64,000 nt of DNA from an uncultured Bacteroidales bacterium (GTDB lineage Bacteria; Bacteroidota; Bacteroidia; Bacteroidales; Bacteroidaceae): the NCBI GenBank assembly GCA_902775975.1, contig CACYOC010000001.1, positions 62,001 through 126,000 on the forward strand, read 5' to 3'. Below the pieces are notes generated by a model, which saw only the letters and a list, made by a program, of their open reading frames with translations, was not told where the DNA came from and did no database searches. This document shows positions 45,282-53,937 of the stretch, one piece after another. The translations under genes were made by a program, and so were the position numbers. Each line of letters opens with the position of its first letter. Position 1 is the stretch's first letter.

Positions 45282-46637
45282 ATGAGCAACATTAAGCTTA
45301 ACATCGCAAAGGCTGCCTGCTTCCTGGAGGCTGGTGCAGTAAAGGCTTTTGAGCCAAAAGTAAAAGAGGCACAGAAGGCTCTCGAAGAGGGTACATGTCC
45401 TGGTAATGACTTCTTAGGTTGGCTGCATCTGCCCACTGAGATTTCTAACGCTTTCCTGGATGAGATTGAAGCAACAGCCAAAGTGTTGCGTGAAAACTGT
45501 GAGGCTATCGTCGTCGCTGGCATCGGTGGCTCGTACTTAGGAGCACGTGCCGTCATCGAGGCTTTGAGCAACTCCTTCGGTTGGCTGATTCAGGACAAGA
45601 AGAGTCCCGTCATCCTCTTTGCAGGTAACAACATCGGCGAAGACTATCTGTTTGAACTGACGGAATACCTGAAAGGCAAGAAGTTCGGTGTTATCAACAT
45701 CTCAAAGTCTGGTACGACTACGGAGACAGCCCTGACCTTCCGCCTGCTGAAGAAGCAATGTGAGACACAGCGCGGCAAGGAAGAAGCCAAGAAGGTCATC
45801 GTAGCAGTAACGGATGCCAAGCGTGGTGCTGCACGCACCTGTGCCGACAAGGAAGGTTACAAGAGTTTCATCATTCCTGACAATGTCGGTGGTCGCTTCT
45901 CGGTACTCACACCAGTGGGTCTGCTGCCTATCGCATGCGCTGGCTTCGACGTCAAGCAGTTGGTAAAAGGTGCTCAGGACATGGAGAAGCTCTGCGGCAA
46001 GGATGTTCCCTTTGAAGAGAATCCCGCAGCTCAGTACGCTGCCGTCCGCAATGCTCTCTATGGTAAGGGCAAGAAGATAGAAATCATGGTCAACTACCAG
46101 CCGAAGCTGCACTTCTTCTCGGAGTGGTGGAAGCAGCTGTACGGAGAGTCGGAGGGTAAGGACAAGAAGGGTCTCTTCCCCGCCAGCGTTGACTTCACCA
46201 CAGACCTGCACTCTATGGGTCAGTGGATTCAGGACGGTGAGCGCACTATCTTTGAGACGGTCATCTCTATTGAGGAACCTGAGAAGAAACTGCTCTTCCC
46301 CAACGATGAAGAGAATCTGGACGGTCTGAACTTCCTCGCTGGCAAGCGTGTTGACGAAGTAAATAAGATGGCTGAGCTGGGTACACGTCTGGCTCACGTT
46401 GATGGTGGTGTTCCCAATATCCACGTCAGCGTTCCCAAACTGAACGAATACTACATCGGACAGCTCATTTACTTCTTTGAGATGGCTTGCGGTATCAGCG
46501 GCAACCTACTGGGCGTGAATCCCTTCAACCAGCCTGGTGTGGAGGCTTACAAGAAGAATATGTTTGCTCTGCTTGACAAGCCTGGCTACGAGGCAGAGAG
46601 CAAGGCTATCAAGGAGCGTCTGGCAAAAGAAAAGTAA
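45282..46637 (+). CDS. pgi: Glucose-6-phosphate isomerase
   Basis: Interconverts glucose-6-phosphate and fructose-6-phosphate. The 451-residue length is that of the short bacterial form. Sugar-isomerase signatures are [15 protein letters not shown] (near residue 80), [14 protein letters not shown] (near 143), the catalytic [11 protein letters not shown] (near 205) and SDFTTD-like [12 protein letters not shown] (near 305). A HAD hydrolase gene follows after 19 bases and may be co-transcribed. Confidence 0.97.
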   Translation: MSNIKLNIAKAACFLEAGAVKAFEPKVKEAQKALEEGTCPGNDFLGWLHLPTEISNAFLDEIEATAKVLRENCEAIVVAGIGGSYLGARAVIEALSNSFGWLIQDKKSPVILFAGNNIGEDYLFELTEYLKGKKFGVINISKSGTTTETALTFRLLKKQCETQRGKEEAKKVIVAVTDAKRGAARTCADKEGYKSFIIPDNVGGRFSVLTPVGLLPIACAGFDVKQLVKGAQDMEKLCGKDVPFEENPAAQYAAVRNALYGKGKKIEIMVNYQPKLHFFSEWWKQLYGESEGKDKKGLFPASVDFTTDLHSMGQWIQDGERTIFETVISIEEPEKKLLFPNDEENLDGLNFLAGKRVDEVNKMAELGTRLAHVDGGVPNIHVSVPKLNEYYIGQLIYFFEMACGISGNLLGVNPFNQPGVEAYKKNMFALLDKPGYEAESKAIKERLAKEK

Positions 46638-46656
46638 CAAAAAAGTAAAAGGTAAA

Positions 46657-47397
46657 TTGAAAGAAGCAATTAACCGATACTTAGCGAAACACGGCTTCGG
46701 GCAGTTTAGCCCGAAAGCCGTGCTTTTCGATATGGATGGTGTCATCTACGACTCTATGGGTAATCATGCGGTCTCATGGCACGACTCGATGGAAGACTAC
46801 GGACTGGAGATGCCCTACGAGGCCGCTTACCAATATGAAGGGATGCGGGGAGTGGAAACTATCAAGACGTTGGCACGTCAGCAATGGAACGAGGTGCTCT
46901 CTGACGAAAAGGCTCAGGAGATGTATGCCCATAAGTCTGCAGCCTTTGCCGAAAGAGTGAAGACACACCCTGCACCCGTAATGCCCGGCATCAAGGAACT
47001 GATGCAACAAATCAAGGCTGACGGACTGAAAATATGTGTCGTGACAGGAAGTGGTCAGCATACGCTACTAGACAAACTGCTGAGCGATTTCAAGGGGTTG
47101 TTACAGGAAGACCTCATCGTGACCGCTTTCGACGTTACGCATGGAAAGCCTCATCCAGAGCCATACCAAACAGGTATGCGGAAGTGTGGCGTGCAACCGT
47201 GGGAAACGATAGTCGTGGAGAATGCGCCGTTAGGGGTGCGGGCTGCCGTAGCAGCTCAATGCTTTACCATTGCCGTCAACACTGGCCCCCTACCCGACGA
47301 ATCATTGGTACAAGAAGGAGCCGACCTCATCTTTCCGAAAATGACGGCATTGAGCAACGAATGGTCGTCGTTCAGACTCCTTCATCCTCGTCTTTAG
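46657..47397 (+). CDS. HAD-superfamily phosphatase (beta-phosphoglucomutase-like)
   Basis: A 246-residue HAD hydrolase of subfamily IA. Motif I is VLFDMDGVIYDSM (near residue 19; nucleophile and acid Asp), motif II VVTGSG (near 128), Lys in THGKPHPEPY (near 166) and motif IV ENAPLGVRAA (near 190). I choose the TTG at 46657 (K-E-A-I-N-R-Y-L-A-K-H-G follows), preceded by AAAAGG, because the homologous start in Bacteroides lies there; the open frame reaching 46537 lies inside pgi. The substrate, probably a sugar phosphate, is unknown. The 3' end overlaps the convergent lipoprotein gene by 26 bases. Confidence 0.88.
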   Translation: MKEAINRYLAKHGFGQFSPKAVLFDMDGVIYDSMGNHAVSWHDSMEDYGLEMPYEAAYQYEGMRGVETIKTLARQQWNEVLSDEKAQEMYAHKSAAFAERVKTHPAPVMPGIKELMQQIKADGLKICVVTGSGQHTLLDKLLSDFKGLLQEDLIVTAFDVTHGKPHPEPYQTGMRKCGVQPWETIVVENAPLGVRAAVAAQCFTIAVNTGPLPDESLVQEGADLIFPKMTALSNEWSSFRLLHPRL

Positions 47398-47944
47398 CTG
47401 GCTCCTTTTCTTCGGGAGGTGTATCCATTTGTGTATCGCGGCGAATTTCCAAATGACCCATTCGTGACAAGCGAATCACTAACGGAATATATTCATCGGT
47501 TTGGGGAAGTCCTACACTTCCGGCAAACACTAAATCATCACCATCGACACGGTCAAACACCAAACCTTCAAGAATACCTGATTTGCGAAAATTCTCATCG
47601 ATGTAATTCGTGAAATCTTTCTTGGTAAAGGTGTGCTGTATAACGAAAGAACCGTCAGGACGCTGAACAGACAGACGAAAAACATTATCCACAAACTTCT
47701 GACCGGTTTCATCCTGCACCATCGGCAGCGAGTCGCTGGCATGGCGATGAATGGCAATGTGATAGTTCTTTCCTATCCACTCCACATTCCAAGAGTCAGT
47801 ATTCTCCTGCATTTCTACAGGTGCCTTGGGAGTCACTTCAACGATGCGCGGAGTGATGATATCATTACTTTTCTTTTTTTCACTACAAGCAGCCAGCATC
47901 ACAGTCATAACCATCAACGCCAGCATAAAATGTATCTTCTTCAT
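47372..47944 (-). CDS. DUF4738 family lipoprotein
   Basis: A 190-residue protein with a lipobox (LALMVMTVMLAACS, Cys20). The mature part matches the DUF4738 family of Bacteroidetes (VEWIGKNYHIAIHRHASDSL, FVDNVFRLSVQRPDGSF). The C-terminal tail is acidic (PPEEKEPAKDEDEG). The function is unknown; the Cys is followed by Ser-Glu-Lys, so surface sorting is undecided. A minus-strand -7 box (TACTTTTGT, 47968-47976) lies upstream. It overlaps the HAD gene tail to tail. Confidence 0.83.
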   Translation of the reverse strand: MKKIHFMLALMVMTVMLAACSEKKKSNDIITPRIVEVTPKAPVEMQENTDSWNVEWIGKNYHIAIHRHASDSLPMVQDETGQKFVDNVFRLSVQRPDGSFVIQHTFTKKDFTNYIDENFRKSGILEGLVFDRVDGDDLVFAGSVGLPQTDEYIPLVIRLSRMGHLEIRRDTQMDTPPEEKEPAKDEDEGV

Positions 47945-48026
47945 TGTTTGAAATACTTATCAGCTGACAAAAGTACGAAAAAAAGAGGGAACAGCAAAGA
48001 AAATCGGCGTTTTTCTTCGCAAAATG

Positions 48027-48809
48027 CTACTTCAAAGGCAGGAAAAGCAAGATGCGAGTACCATTCATATAGTTTGGATCAATCTCTAAGCCACCGCCTA
48101 ATTTAACCGCAAGACGCTGACAAATACTGAGATCTTGCTCTGCTTCATCCATCATGTCGTCGGGAGAATCAAACCATGAGAACAGATTATCTTTACGCTG
48201 TTCAGGAATACCAACTCCGGTATCACTGACGAAAATGGTCAGATAACCGTTGCGCTCAGTGATATTACAACCCATGGTAATCTCACCTTTCTCGGTAAAC
48301 TTACAGGCATTGAGCAAAAGTTTGTTCAGTATCAAATCCACCACGTGGCGGTCGCTCTTGACAAAAAACTCATCGTCCATGTCACGCTGAAAGTTCAGAC
48401 GAACCTGATCGCGTAGATAGGTGTTATGCATATTGGCTTCCAAGCAGCGACGACATAACGCATTGGGGCTGAACATCTCATCCTTCAACTGATGGGACTT
48501 CGCGTCAGCATCGGTGAAAACCATCACTTCGTCGAGAAGAAGTGAGATGACATTGACATTATAGTGTAACTGGTCGCCCATATCGTGCTTCTCGTTCTTC
48601 GACAAATACAGGTCTTTTTCCAACATGATATCGGCTATGCGTTCTATCACTTTCAAAGGCGAGTGGACTTCATGACTGTAATTACGCAGAAAAGCACGCA
48701 TCATAAAATCACTCCTCTTCACCGTCCGCAGTTCCACGCGTACCTTATTATATAAATAGGTCATACCCAATAACGCAAATGCCAAAACGATTATCAATAC
48801 GATTTCCAT
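48027..48809 (-). CDS. Orphan sensor histidine kinase with degenerate G2 box
   Basis: A 260-residue protein with one N-terminal transmembrane helix (about 3-22) and no sensor domain. HisKA has the H box FLRNYSHEVHSPLKVIERI (His near residue 46). HATPase_c has the N box LILNKLLLNACKFT, the G1 box VSDTGVGIPEQ and an F-box-like LFSWF. The ATP lid is shortened and at the G2 position the sequence reads DEAEQDLSICQRLA, without the usual glycines, so ATP binding may be altered. No response regulator is adjacent. A -7 box (TATCTTTGC, minus strand, 48849-48857) lies about 40 bases upstream. It could be a signalling partner for another kinase. Confidence 0.83.
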   Translation of the reverse strand: MEIVLIIVLAFALLGMTYLYNKVRVELRTVKRSDFMMRAFLRNYSHEVHSPLKVIERIADIMLEKDLYLSKNEKHDMGDQLHYNVNVISLLLDEVMVFTDADAKSHQLKDEMFSPNALCRRCLEANMHNTYLRDQVRLNFQRDMDDEFFVKSDRHVVDLILNKLLLNACKFTEKGEITMGCNITERNGYLTIFVSDTGVGIPEQRKDNLFSWFDSPDDMMDEAEQDLSICQRLAVKLGGGLEIDPNYMNGTRILLFLPLK

Positions 48810-48900
48810 AATTTATTCTCCTTCATCATTAAGTTTTATGTTTGATGCGCAAAGATAGCAACATTTTTGGAAAATACAAAATATTGGAACACTTTTTGTT

Positions 48901-49578
48901 CTATTTTTCGCTTTTCTTGAATAAATCTACGACTTTAAGCACATTTTGCTCCACTCTGAAGCGAACATTCCATTGCTGAAAGGACATACCATACTCACGT
49001 TCATCATCGTGGTGATAGTGAGGACGAGGATCAAGAGCCAGCACTTTTCGCAATACCGCAGTATTCTGGTCTCCTAAACATTTAACTATACCTTCTGGAA
49101 TCTCCACGGACACCTCATTCCATTGATGACTTTCGGTAATGCCCCCTTTTGCCTCGGGATGGCTGTCAACATAGGGCAGATAGGGTTTAATGTCGTAAAT
49201 GGGTGTTCCGTCCATGAGATCGGCACCTTGCACATCAATGGTACAACTGTCAGCATGTACCTTCATAATACGCACGCTGGACAATCCGAGATTATTGGGA
49301 CGGAATGGAGAGCGCGTCGCCCAAACTCCGCGGCGTTCGTTACCACCCAATATCGGAGGGCGAACAGTAGCGTGTTTCTCGGCATCGACATGTTCCGAAA
49401 AACCCCAAATCATCCAAAGATAGTCGTAATCCTCCAAACCACGTAACGACTCTGCCTGTCTGTACTTGCCAGTCAGTACAATGCGACCTGGCACTTCACA
49501 GGCAATGCCACTCTGACGGGGTATGCCAAACTTGCTGGTAAACGGTGACTCAAAGAAAGCTATAGGTTCTATGTTCAT
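48901..49578 (-). CDS. trmO: tRNA (N6-threonylcarbamoyladenosine(37)-N6)-methyltransferase TrmO
   Basis: Methylates t6A37 of certain tRNAs. The 225-residue protein has the TrmO (TsaA/UPF0066) beta-barrel: AFFESPFTSKFGIPRQSGIA near the start, IWGFSEH, GVWATRSPFRPNNLGLSSVR (SAM-binding region near residue 90) and the segment DLMDGTPIYDIKPYLPYVDS. The C-terminal domain ends in EYGMSFQQWNVRF. It is minus-strand, with a -7 box TACCTTTGA at 49601-49609, divergent from the AI-2E transporter gene. Confidence 0.94.
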   Translation of the reverse strand: MNIEPIAFFESPFTSKFGIPRQSGIACEVPGRIVLTGKYRQAESLRGLEDYDYLWMIWGFSEHVDAEKHATVRPPILGGNERRGVWATRSPFRPNNLGLSSVRIMKVHADSCTIDVQGADLMDGTPIYDIKPYLPYVDSHPEAKGGITESHQWNEVSVEIPEGIVKCLGDQNTAVLRKVLALDPRPHYHHDDEREYGMSFQQWNVRFRVEQNVLKVVDLFKKSEK

Positions 49579-49649
49579 AAGATAGTGCTATTTTTTCTGG
49601 TCAAAGGTACGTATTTCCTATAACACCACAAAAGAAAAAAGGATTTTTC

Positions 49650-49683
49650 TTTGGTTTTTCCATCGGTTTGCACTACCTTTGTG
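49650..49683 (+). promoter_or_regulatory. Promoter of the AI-2E transporter/deoxynucleoside kinase genes
   Basis: TTTG at 49650-49653 and TACCTTTGTG at 49674-49683 with 20 bases between. The ATG lies 23 bases downstream of the -7 box. Confidence 0.65.
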
Positions 49684-49705
49684 GGCAGAAAGAGAAAAAA
49701 GGCCC

Positions 49706-50809
49706 ATGGAACAAAAGAAAATTACCTTTGACAGCTTTGTGCGAGGCATTATTACCATCATTGCCGTTGTCGGTATTGTGATGTTGCTACAACGGTTAAG
49801 TGCTGTACTATTGCCGTTCTTCTTAGCATGGCTACTTGCATACCTACTCTTTCCATTGGTTAAGTTCTTCCAGTATCGCTGTCACTTTCGCTACCGCATT
49901 TTGGGAATCTTCAGCGCTTTCCTCATAGTGGCAGGCGCCCTTACGGGACTGTTCTTTCTGATGATTCCTCCCATGATAGAGGAAAGTATGCGCGTAAAAG
50001 ACTTGCTGTTGGCATACGTTGCCAACGACAGTTTTATGAGCAACATCCCCAACATGATAGAGGAATTCATTCACGAACACGTCAGCACGGAAGATATCAA
50101 AGCACTCATTACACAGGAAGGCTTCATAGACACACTCAAGCAAACGGTTCCCAAACTCTGGAAAGTTATTTCTCAATCGTTCGACATCCTATCCAGCGTC
50201 TTCTCGCTGACCATGATGCTACTCTACACACTGTTCATCCTATTGGACTATGAGCAGTTTTCTTCCGGTTGGGTACTCATGTTGCCTCAACGCTACCGCC
50301 GCATAGCTATCAACATTGTCAGCGATGTAGGTGACGGCATGAATAAATATTTCCGGGGCCAAGGCCTGGTAGCATTCTGCGTAGGTGTTTTGTTCAGTAT
50401 CGGTTTCCTGATTATCGACTTCCCTATGGCAATAGGTTTAGGAATGTTTATCGGATTGCTCAATATGGTGCCTTACCTGCAACTCATCGGTTTTATACCC
50501 GCTATCTTACTGGCGGTCATCAAGGCCTCTGAAACAGGACAAAGCTTCTGGCTTATCATGTTAGGTGTCATTATCGTATTTGCCGTTGTACAGGTAATAC
50601 AAGACACCATCCTAACGCCAAAAATCATGGGAAAGGTAATGGGACTCAACTCTGCCATCATCCTGCTGTCGCTCTCCATCTGGGGCTCACTGTTAGGTAT
50701 TCTCGGTATGATTATTGCCCTACCATCGACAACATTGTTAATCACCTATTATCAAAAATATATTGTAAAGGAAAAGACAGATACTTCTGCCAAGCCTTCA
50801 CATCAATAA
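49706..50809 (+). CDS. AI-2E family transporter
   Basis: A 367-residue inner-membrane protein of the AI-2E (PerM/TqsA) family with about eight predicted transmembrane helices: two pairs near the N-terminus (about 13-45 and 62-85), and a C-terminal bundle (about 210-345) including GLGMFIGLLNMVPYLQLIGF and QDTILTPKIMGKVMGLNSAI, the family signature. The ATG at 49706 (MEQKKITFDS) is downstream of the promoter; the longer frame is not used. Transport substrate is unknown in most members. The deoxynucleoside kinase gene begins 9 bases after its stop. Confidence 0.92.
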   Translation: MEQKKITFDSFVRGIITIIAVVGIVMLLQRLSAVLLPFFLAWLLAYLLFPLVKFFQYRCHFRYRILGIFSAFLIVAGALTGLFFLMIPPMIEESMRVKDLLLAYVANDSFMSNIPNMIEEFIHEHVSTEDIKALITQEGFIDTLKQTVPKLWKVISQSFDILSSVFSLTMMLLYTLFILLDYEQFSSGWVLMLPQRYRRIAINIVSDVGDGMNKYFRGQGLVAFCVGVLFSIGFLIIDFPMAIGLGMFIGLLNMVPYLQLIGFIPAILLAVIKASETGQSFWLIMLGVIIVFAVVQVIQDTILTPKIMGKVMGLNSAIILLSLSIWGSLLGILGMIIALPSTTLLITYYQKYIVKEKTDTSAKPSHQ

Positions 50810-50818
50810 ATCACAGAC

Positions 50819-51439
50819 ATGCACATAGCTGTAGCAGGAAACATAGGAAGCGGAAAATCGACACTCACACAGTTGCTGGCCCGACACTACGGATGGGAAG
50901 CACGATACGAGGCAGTTGATCACAACCCGTATCTGGAAGACTATTATCACGACATTTACCGCTGGTCGTTCAACCTAGAGGTATATTTCCTCAAAGAACG
51001 ATTCCGCGACTTGCTGGACATTGCAAATGCCGACCACACCATCATTCAAGACCGAACCATCTACGAAGGAGTCTATGTTTTCATGGAAAACAACAAAGCC
51101 ATGGGTCACCTCTCCGACCGCGACTACGAAACGTACATCGAGCTGTTTGAACAGATGATGAGTGTTGTCAAATTGCCTGACCTGATGATATACCTGCGAG
51201 CCTCAGTACCCCATCTGGTAGGAAATATCCAGAAGCGAGGAAGAGAATACGAGCAGTCCATCCAGTTGGAGTACCTGCAAAACTTGAACAAGCGGTACGA
51301 TGATTTCATCTTTCACAAGTACCCTGGCAAGGTAATGACCATAGAAAAAGATACGTTAGACTACCAGAATAACCCTAAAGATTTGGCAAGCATCATTGAC
51401 CGCATAGACAACAACCTCTTCGGTCTCTTCCCTGAATAA
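50819..51439 (+). CDS. Deoxynucleoside kinase, copy 1
   Basis: A 206-residue kinase of the dCK/dGK family for deoxynucleoside salvage. Walker A is GNIGSGKSTL (residues 7-16), the substrate-site Glu region is YEAVDHNPYLEDYY (near 33), QDRTIYEG (near 83) contains the DR motif, and the lid has QKRGREYEQ (near 143). The first residue position and the second kinase 40 bases downstream suggest co-expression. The specificity for purine or pyrimidine deoxynucleosides cannot be read here. Confidence 0.93.
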   Translation: MHIAVAGNIGSGKSTLTQLLARHYGWEARYEAVDHNPYLEDYYHDIYRWSFNLEVYFLKERFRDLLDIANADHTIIQDRTIYEGVYVFMENNKAMGHLSDRDYETYIELFEQMMSVVKLPDLMIYLRASVPHLVGNIQKRGREYEQSIQLEYLQNLNKRYDDFIFHKYPGKVMTIEKDTLDYQNNPKDLASIIDRIDNNLFGLFPE

Positions 51440-51479
51440 GTGCGAAATATAGAAATGTCGAAATAAAAAAACAAATATC

Positions 51480-52100
51480 ATGCATATCGCAGTAGCTGGA
51501 AACATTGGAAGTGGTAAGACCACCCTGACAAAACTCCTGGCGCACCGCTACGGTTGGACGCCTCGTTTCGAACCCGTTGACAACAATCCCTATCTGGAAG
51601 ACTTCTATGCCGACATGCCCAGATGGTCGTTTAACCTGCAAATATATTTCCTGAACAAGCGTTTCAAGGAGGTAGTGGAAATCTCCAAGTCGAAGGATAC
51701 TATCATCCAGGACCGAACTATTTTTGAGGACGCCCGCATCTTTGCTCCTAACCTGCACGGGCAAGGCATGATGTCAGACCGCGACTTTCAAAACTACAGC
51801 GATTTATTTGATTTGATGATGTCGCTCGTCAAACTGCCTGACCTGATGATATACATTCGGTCGAGCATTCCCACCCTTGTGGCACAAATCCAGAAGCGTG
51901 GTAGAGAATATGAGCAAACCATGCGTCTGGACTATTTGGAAGGACTCAGCAAACGTTATGATGATTGGATTAGCGGTTACAAGGGACAACTCATTGTCAT
52001 TGACGGCGACAACTGTAAGTTTGGCGACAAACCCGAGGATTTCCAGAAAGTGACAGATATGATTGACGCCAAGTTGTACGGTCTGTTCCCGATGGAGTAA
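51480..52100 (+). CDS. Deoxynucleoside kinase, copy 2
   Basis: A 206-residue paralogue of the preceding gene with the same length and motifs: GNIGSGKTTL, VDNNPYLEDFY, QDRTIFEDARIF and QKRGREYEQ. The differences around residues 85-95 (EGVYVFMENN versus EDARIFAPNL) lie in the substrate pocket region, so the two copies may prefer different nucleosides. In Lactobacillus, similar tandem kinases form heterodimers; that is only a possibility here. The gene ends 7 bases before the convergent DUF4421 gene. Confidence 0.93.
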   Translation: MHIAVAGNIGSGKTTLTKLLAHRYGWTPRFEPVDNNPYLEDFYADMPRWSFNLQIYFLNKRFKEVVEISKSKDTIIQDRTIFEDARIFAPNLHGQGMMSDRDFQNYSDLFDLMMSLVKLPDLMIYIRSSIPTLVAQIQKRGREYEQTMRLDYLEGLSKRYDDWISGYKGQLIVIDGDNCKFGDKPEDFQKVTDMIDAKLYGLFPME

Positions 52101-52107
52101 AGACACA

Positions 52108-53220
52108 CTAAAAGCGGAATCCTACTGAAGAATTCACAAACCAATCGTTAATATGTCCTCTTCCCCCAGAGTCATGATTGTATCGGAAATGATTCCACTG
52201 TCCATAGACATTGAATGAAAGTCGATTCCAATTATATGTCAGTGACATACGAGCATTGAATGTAACGGTCATATTACTGGTTTTATATATCGTGCCAGCA
52301 GCGGTGATTTTGTCGTTATACGAATGGTCGTCATCAGTGATAGTTTCTTCATAGATGTGTAGTTTCTGACGATTATAGAAAGTCAGCATGGGCATGGCTT
52401 GGATACTCACTAAAAAACCGCGTCCTGGAACCCAGTTATAAGCATAGCCAGCCCCTACACTACCCTGGCGTATTTTCAAGACACCCACTTCGTGCATGAG
52501 AAATATGAAGGAAGCATTCACGTTGTCGTCGTAGCGAATCGTGGAAGAATGATACATGGCACCTACCATGATTGAGCCTGCCGAATGAATCTGAATAGCA
52601 GACTGGTCGTAAGCTGCCATATAGGAAAACCTTTTTCGGTTAAAGAAATAATACCCGTCAACTATTAGGGTACGGACACGTATGGGAGCGTCCATCTCCA
52701 CATCTTCCCATTTGTCGAAAGAAGGATTGCCATCTTCAGAAAAGCCAGCCACATCATGGCCATAAATATGTGCCTGGACATCAGAGGCCTTAAAAGTGCG
52801 CAACCTCATATTCAGAGCATACGAGTTACCGGTAAATCCTGCCGTGAAATAGGTTCCGCCCTTAGGTCCAAAACCGACAGAATAACCTACGCCATAGCCT
52901 CGATAACCTATCCATAGACCTACGTTGTTGGCAACATTCGACTTCAAATGGGTATCCAAAAACAATTCACCGCCATCTGGCAGGTCAGAAAAATAAGAGT
53001 GCATCTTCAAACTCATCTGGTTGATATTGTGACGCACCATCAATTGCCAAGGATACTTAGGAATAGCGATATACCTTGTATCGACTCCCTTTATCGCAGA
53101 AGAATCCATGTAGTTTTCCACTGCCTTCAAGGCACGTAGCGGCCATGGCTTTTCCTGAGCATTGACAATAACAGGAAAACAAGCACAAATGAGCGATAAA
53201 CAAAGCAGTCGTTTCAACAT
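52108..53220 (-). CDS. DUF4421-like exported protein, predicted outer-membrane beta-barrel
   Basis: A 370-residue protein with signal peptide MLKRLLCLSLICACFPVIVNAQ. The mature protein alternates short aromatic-flanked strands (GYSVGFGPKGGTYFTAGFT, RFSYMAAYDQSAIQIHSAGS) and ends in a C-terminal phenylalanine strand (WFVNSSVGFRF), as in outer-membrane barrels. It matches DUF4421 by overall pattern. The ATG at 53220 is chosen. A TTG in frame at 53229 overlaps the -7 box (TAACTTTGC on the minus strand, 53226-53234), so the message would be nearly leaderless. The function is unknown. Confidence 0.82.
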   Translation of the reverse strand: MLKRLLCLSLICACFPVIVNAQEKPWPLRALKAVENYMDSSAIKGVDTRYIAIPKYPWQLMVRHNINQMSLKMHSYFSDLPDGGELFLDTHLKSNVANNVGLWIGYRGYGVGYSVGFGPKGGTYFTAGFTGNSYALNMRLRTFKASDVQAHIYGHDVAGFSEDGNPSFDKWEDVEMDAPIRVRTLIVDGYYFFNRKRFSYMAAYDQSAIQIHSAGSIMVGAMYHSSTIRYDDNVNASFIFLMHEVGVLKIRQGSVGAGYAYNWVPGRGFLVSIQAMPMLTFYNRQKLHIYEETITDDDHSYNDKITAAGTIYKTSNMTVTFNARMSLTYNWNRLSFNVYGQWNHFRYNHDSGGRGHINDWFVNSSVGFRF

Positions 53221-53274
53221 AGCGTGCAAAGTTATAAAATAAACATGAGAAAATGGAAAGAATTATTATTTTTC

Positions 53275-53308
53275 TTTGGTAATTCATCCATTTTGCTGTA
53301 CCTTTGCA
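53275..53308 (+). promoter_or_regulatory. Promoter of the receiver-like LuxR gene
   Basis: TTTG at 53275-53278 and TACCTTTGCA at 53299-53308, 20 bases apart. The first ATG (53315) lies 6 bases after the box, so the leader is minimal. It is divergent from the DUF4421 -7 box at 53226-53234. Confidence 0.65.
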
Positions 53309-53314
53309 AGCGAA

Positions 53315-53923
53315 ATGGAAAAAATGACAATGACAGGAAGGCCCAAGATTGCCATCATCGACAGTAATACGCTCTCCCTGCTGGGACTGAAGCAGTTGTT
53401 GCTGAACGTCTTACCTATTATGACCATAGACACCTATGGCTCGTTTGCCGAACTGGAGAGCAACGACTCTGAACAGTATTTCCATTATTTCGTGTCCATG
53501 AACATTGTCATTTCCAATCGCACCTTTTTTTCTAAACGCCGTCGCAAGACCATTGTCCTGACGTTGTCGCTGAACGACACTTCGCAGTTAAGCGAGTTCC
53601 ACAGTTTGTGCATCAACCAACCCGAACAGCAGTTGGTGCGCTCTCTGCTGATGCTCGAACAGCACGCTCATGCCGAAGGACGTAACCTCCCACCCATGCC
53701 CCGTGTTCTGCAACAAAAGATTCTGAGCGACCGTGAGATTGAGGTAATGGCACTGATTGTTCAAGGGTATATCAACAAAGAGATAGCAGACCAACTGAAC
53801 ATTAGTCTTTCAACGGTGATTACCCATCGAAAGAATATTATGGATAAGTTAGGTATGAAGAGTGTTTCGGCGCTAACCATCTATGCCGTTATGCACGGAT
53901 ACGTGGATATCAACAAAATATAG
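53315..53923 (+). CDS. LuxR-type regulator with degenerate receiver domain
   Basis: A 202-residue DNA-binding protein. Residues about 10-120 keep the outline of a response-regulator receiver (KIAIIDSNTLSLLGLKQLL), but the first acidic pair is reduced to Asp16 and no Asp occurs where the phosphoacceptor would be (YFVSMNIVISN). Residues about 137-200 are a LuxR-type HTH: LSDREIEVMALIVQGYINKE, then ISLSTVITHRKNIMDKLGM. The start is uncertain among Met codons at 53315, 53324 and 53330; I take the first. It is convergent with a second LuxR-type gene whose HTH is strikingly similar (NKEIADxLxIS, TVITHR, LTIYA). Confidence 0.82.
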   Translation: MEKMTMTGRPKIAIIDSNTLSLLGLKQLLLNVLPIMTIDTYGSFAELESNDSEQYFHYFVSMNIVISNRTFFSKRRRKTIVLTLSLNDTSQLSEFHSLCINQPEQQLVRSLLMLEQHAHAEGRNLPPMPRVLQQKILSDREIEVMALIVQGYINKEIADQLNISLSTVITHRKNIMDKLGMKSVSALTIYAVMHGYVDINKI

Positions 53924-53937
53924 GAGAGCACAGCGTC

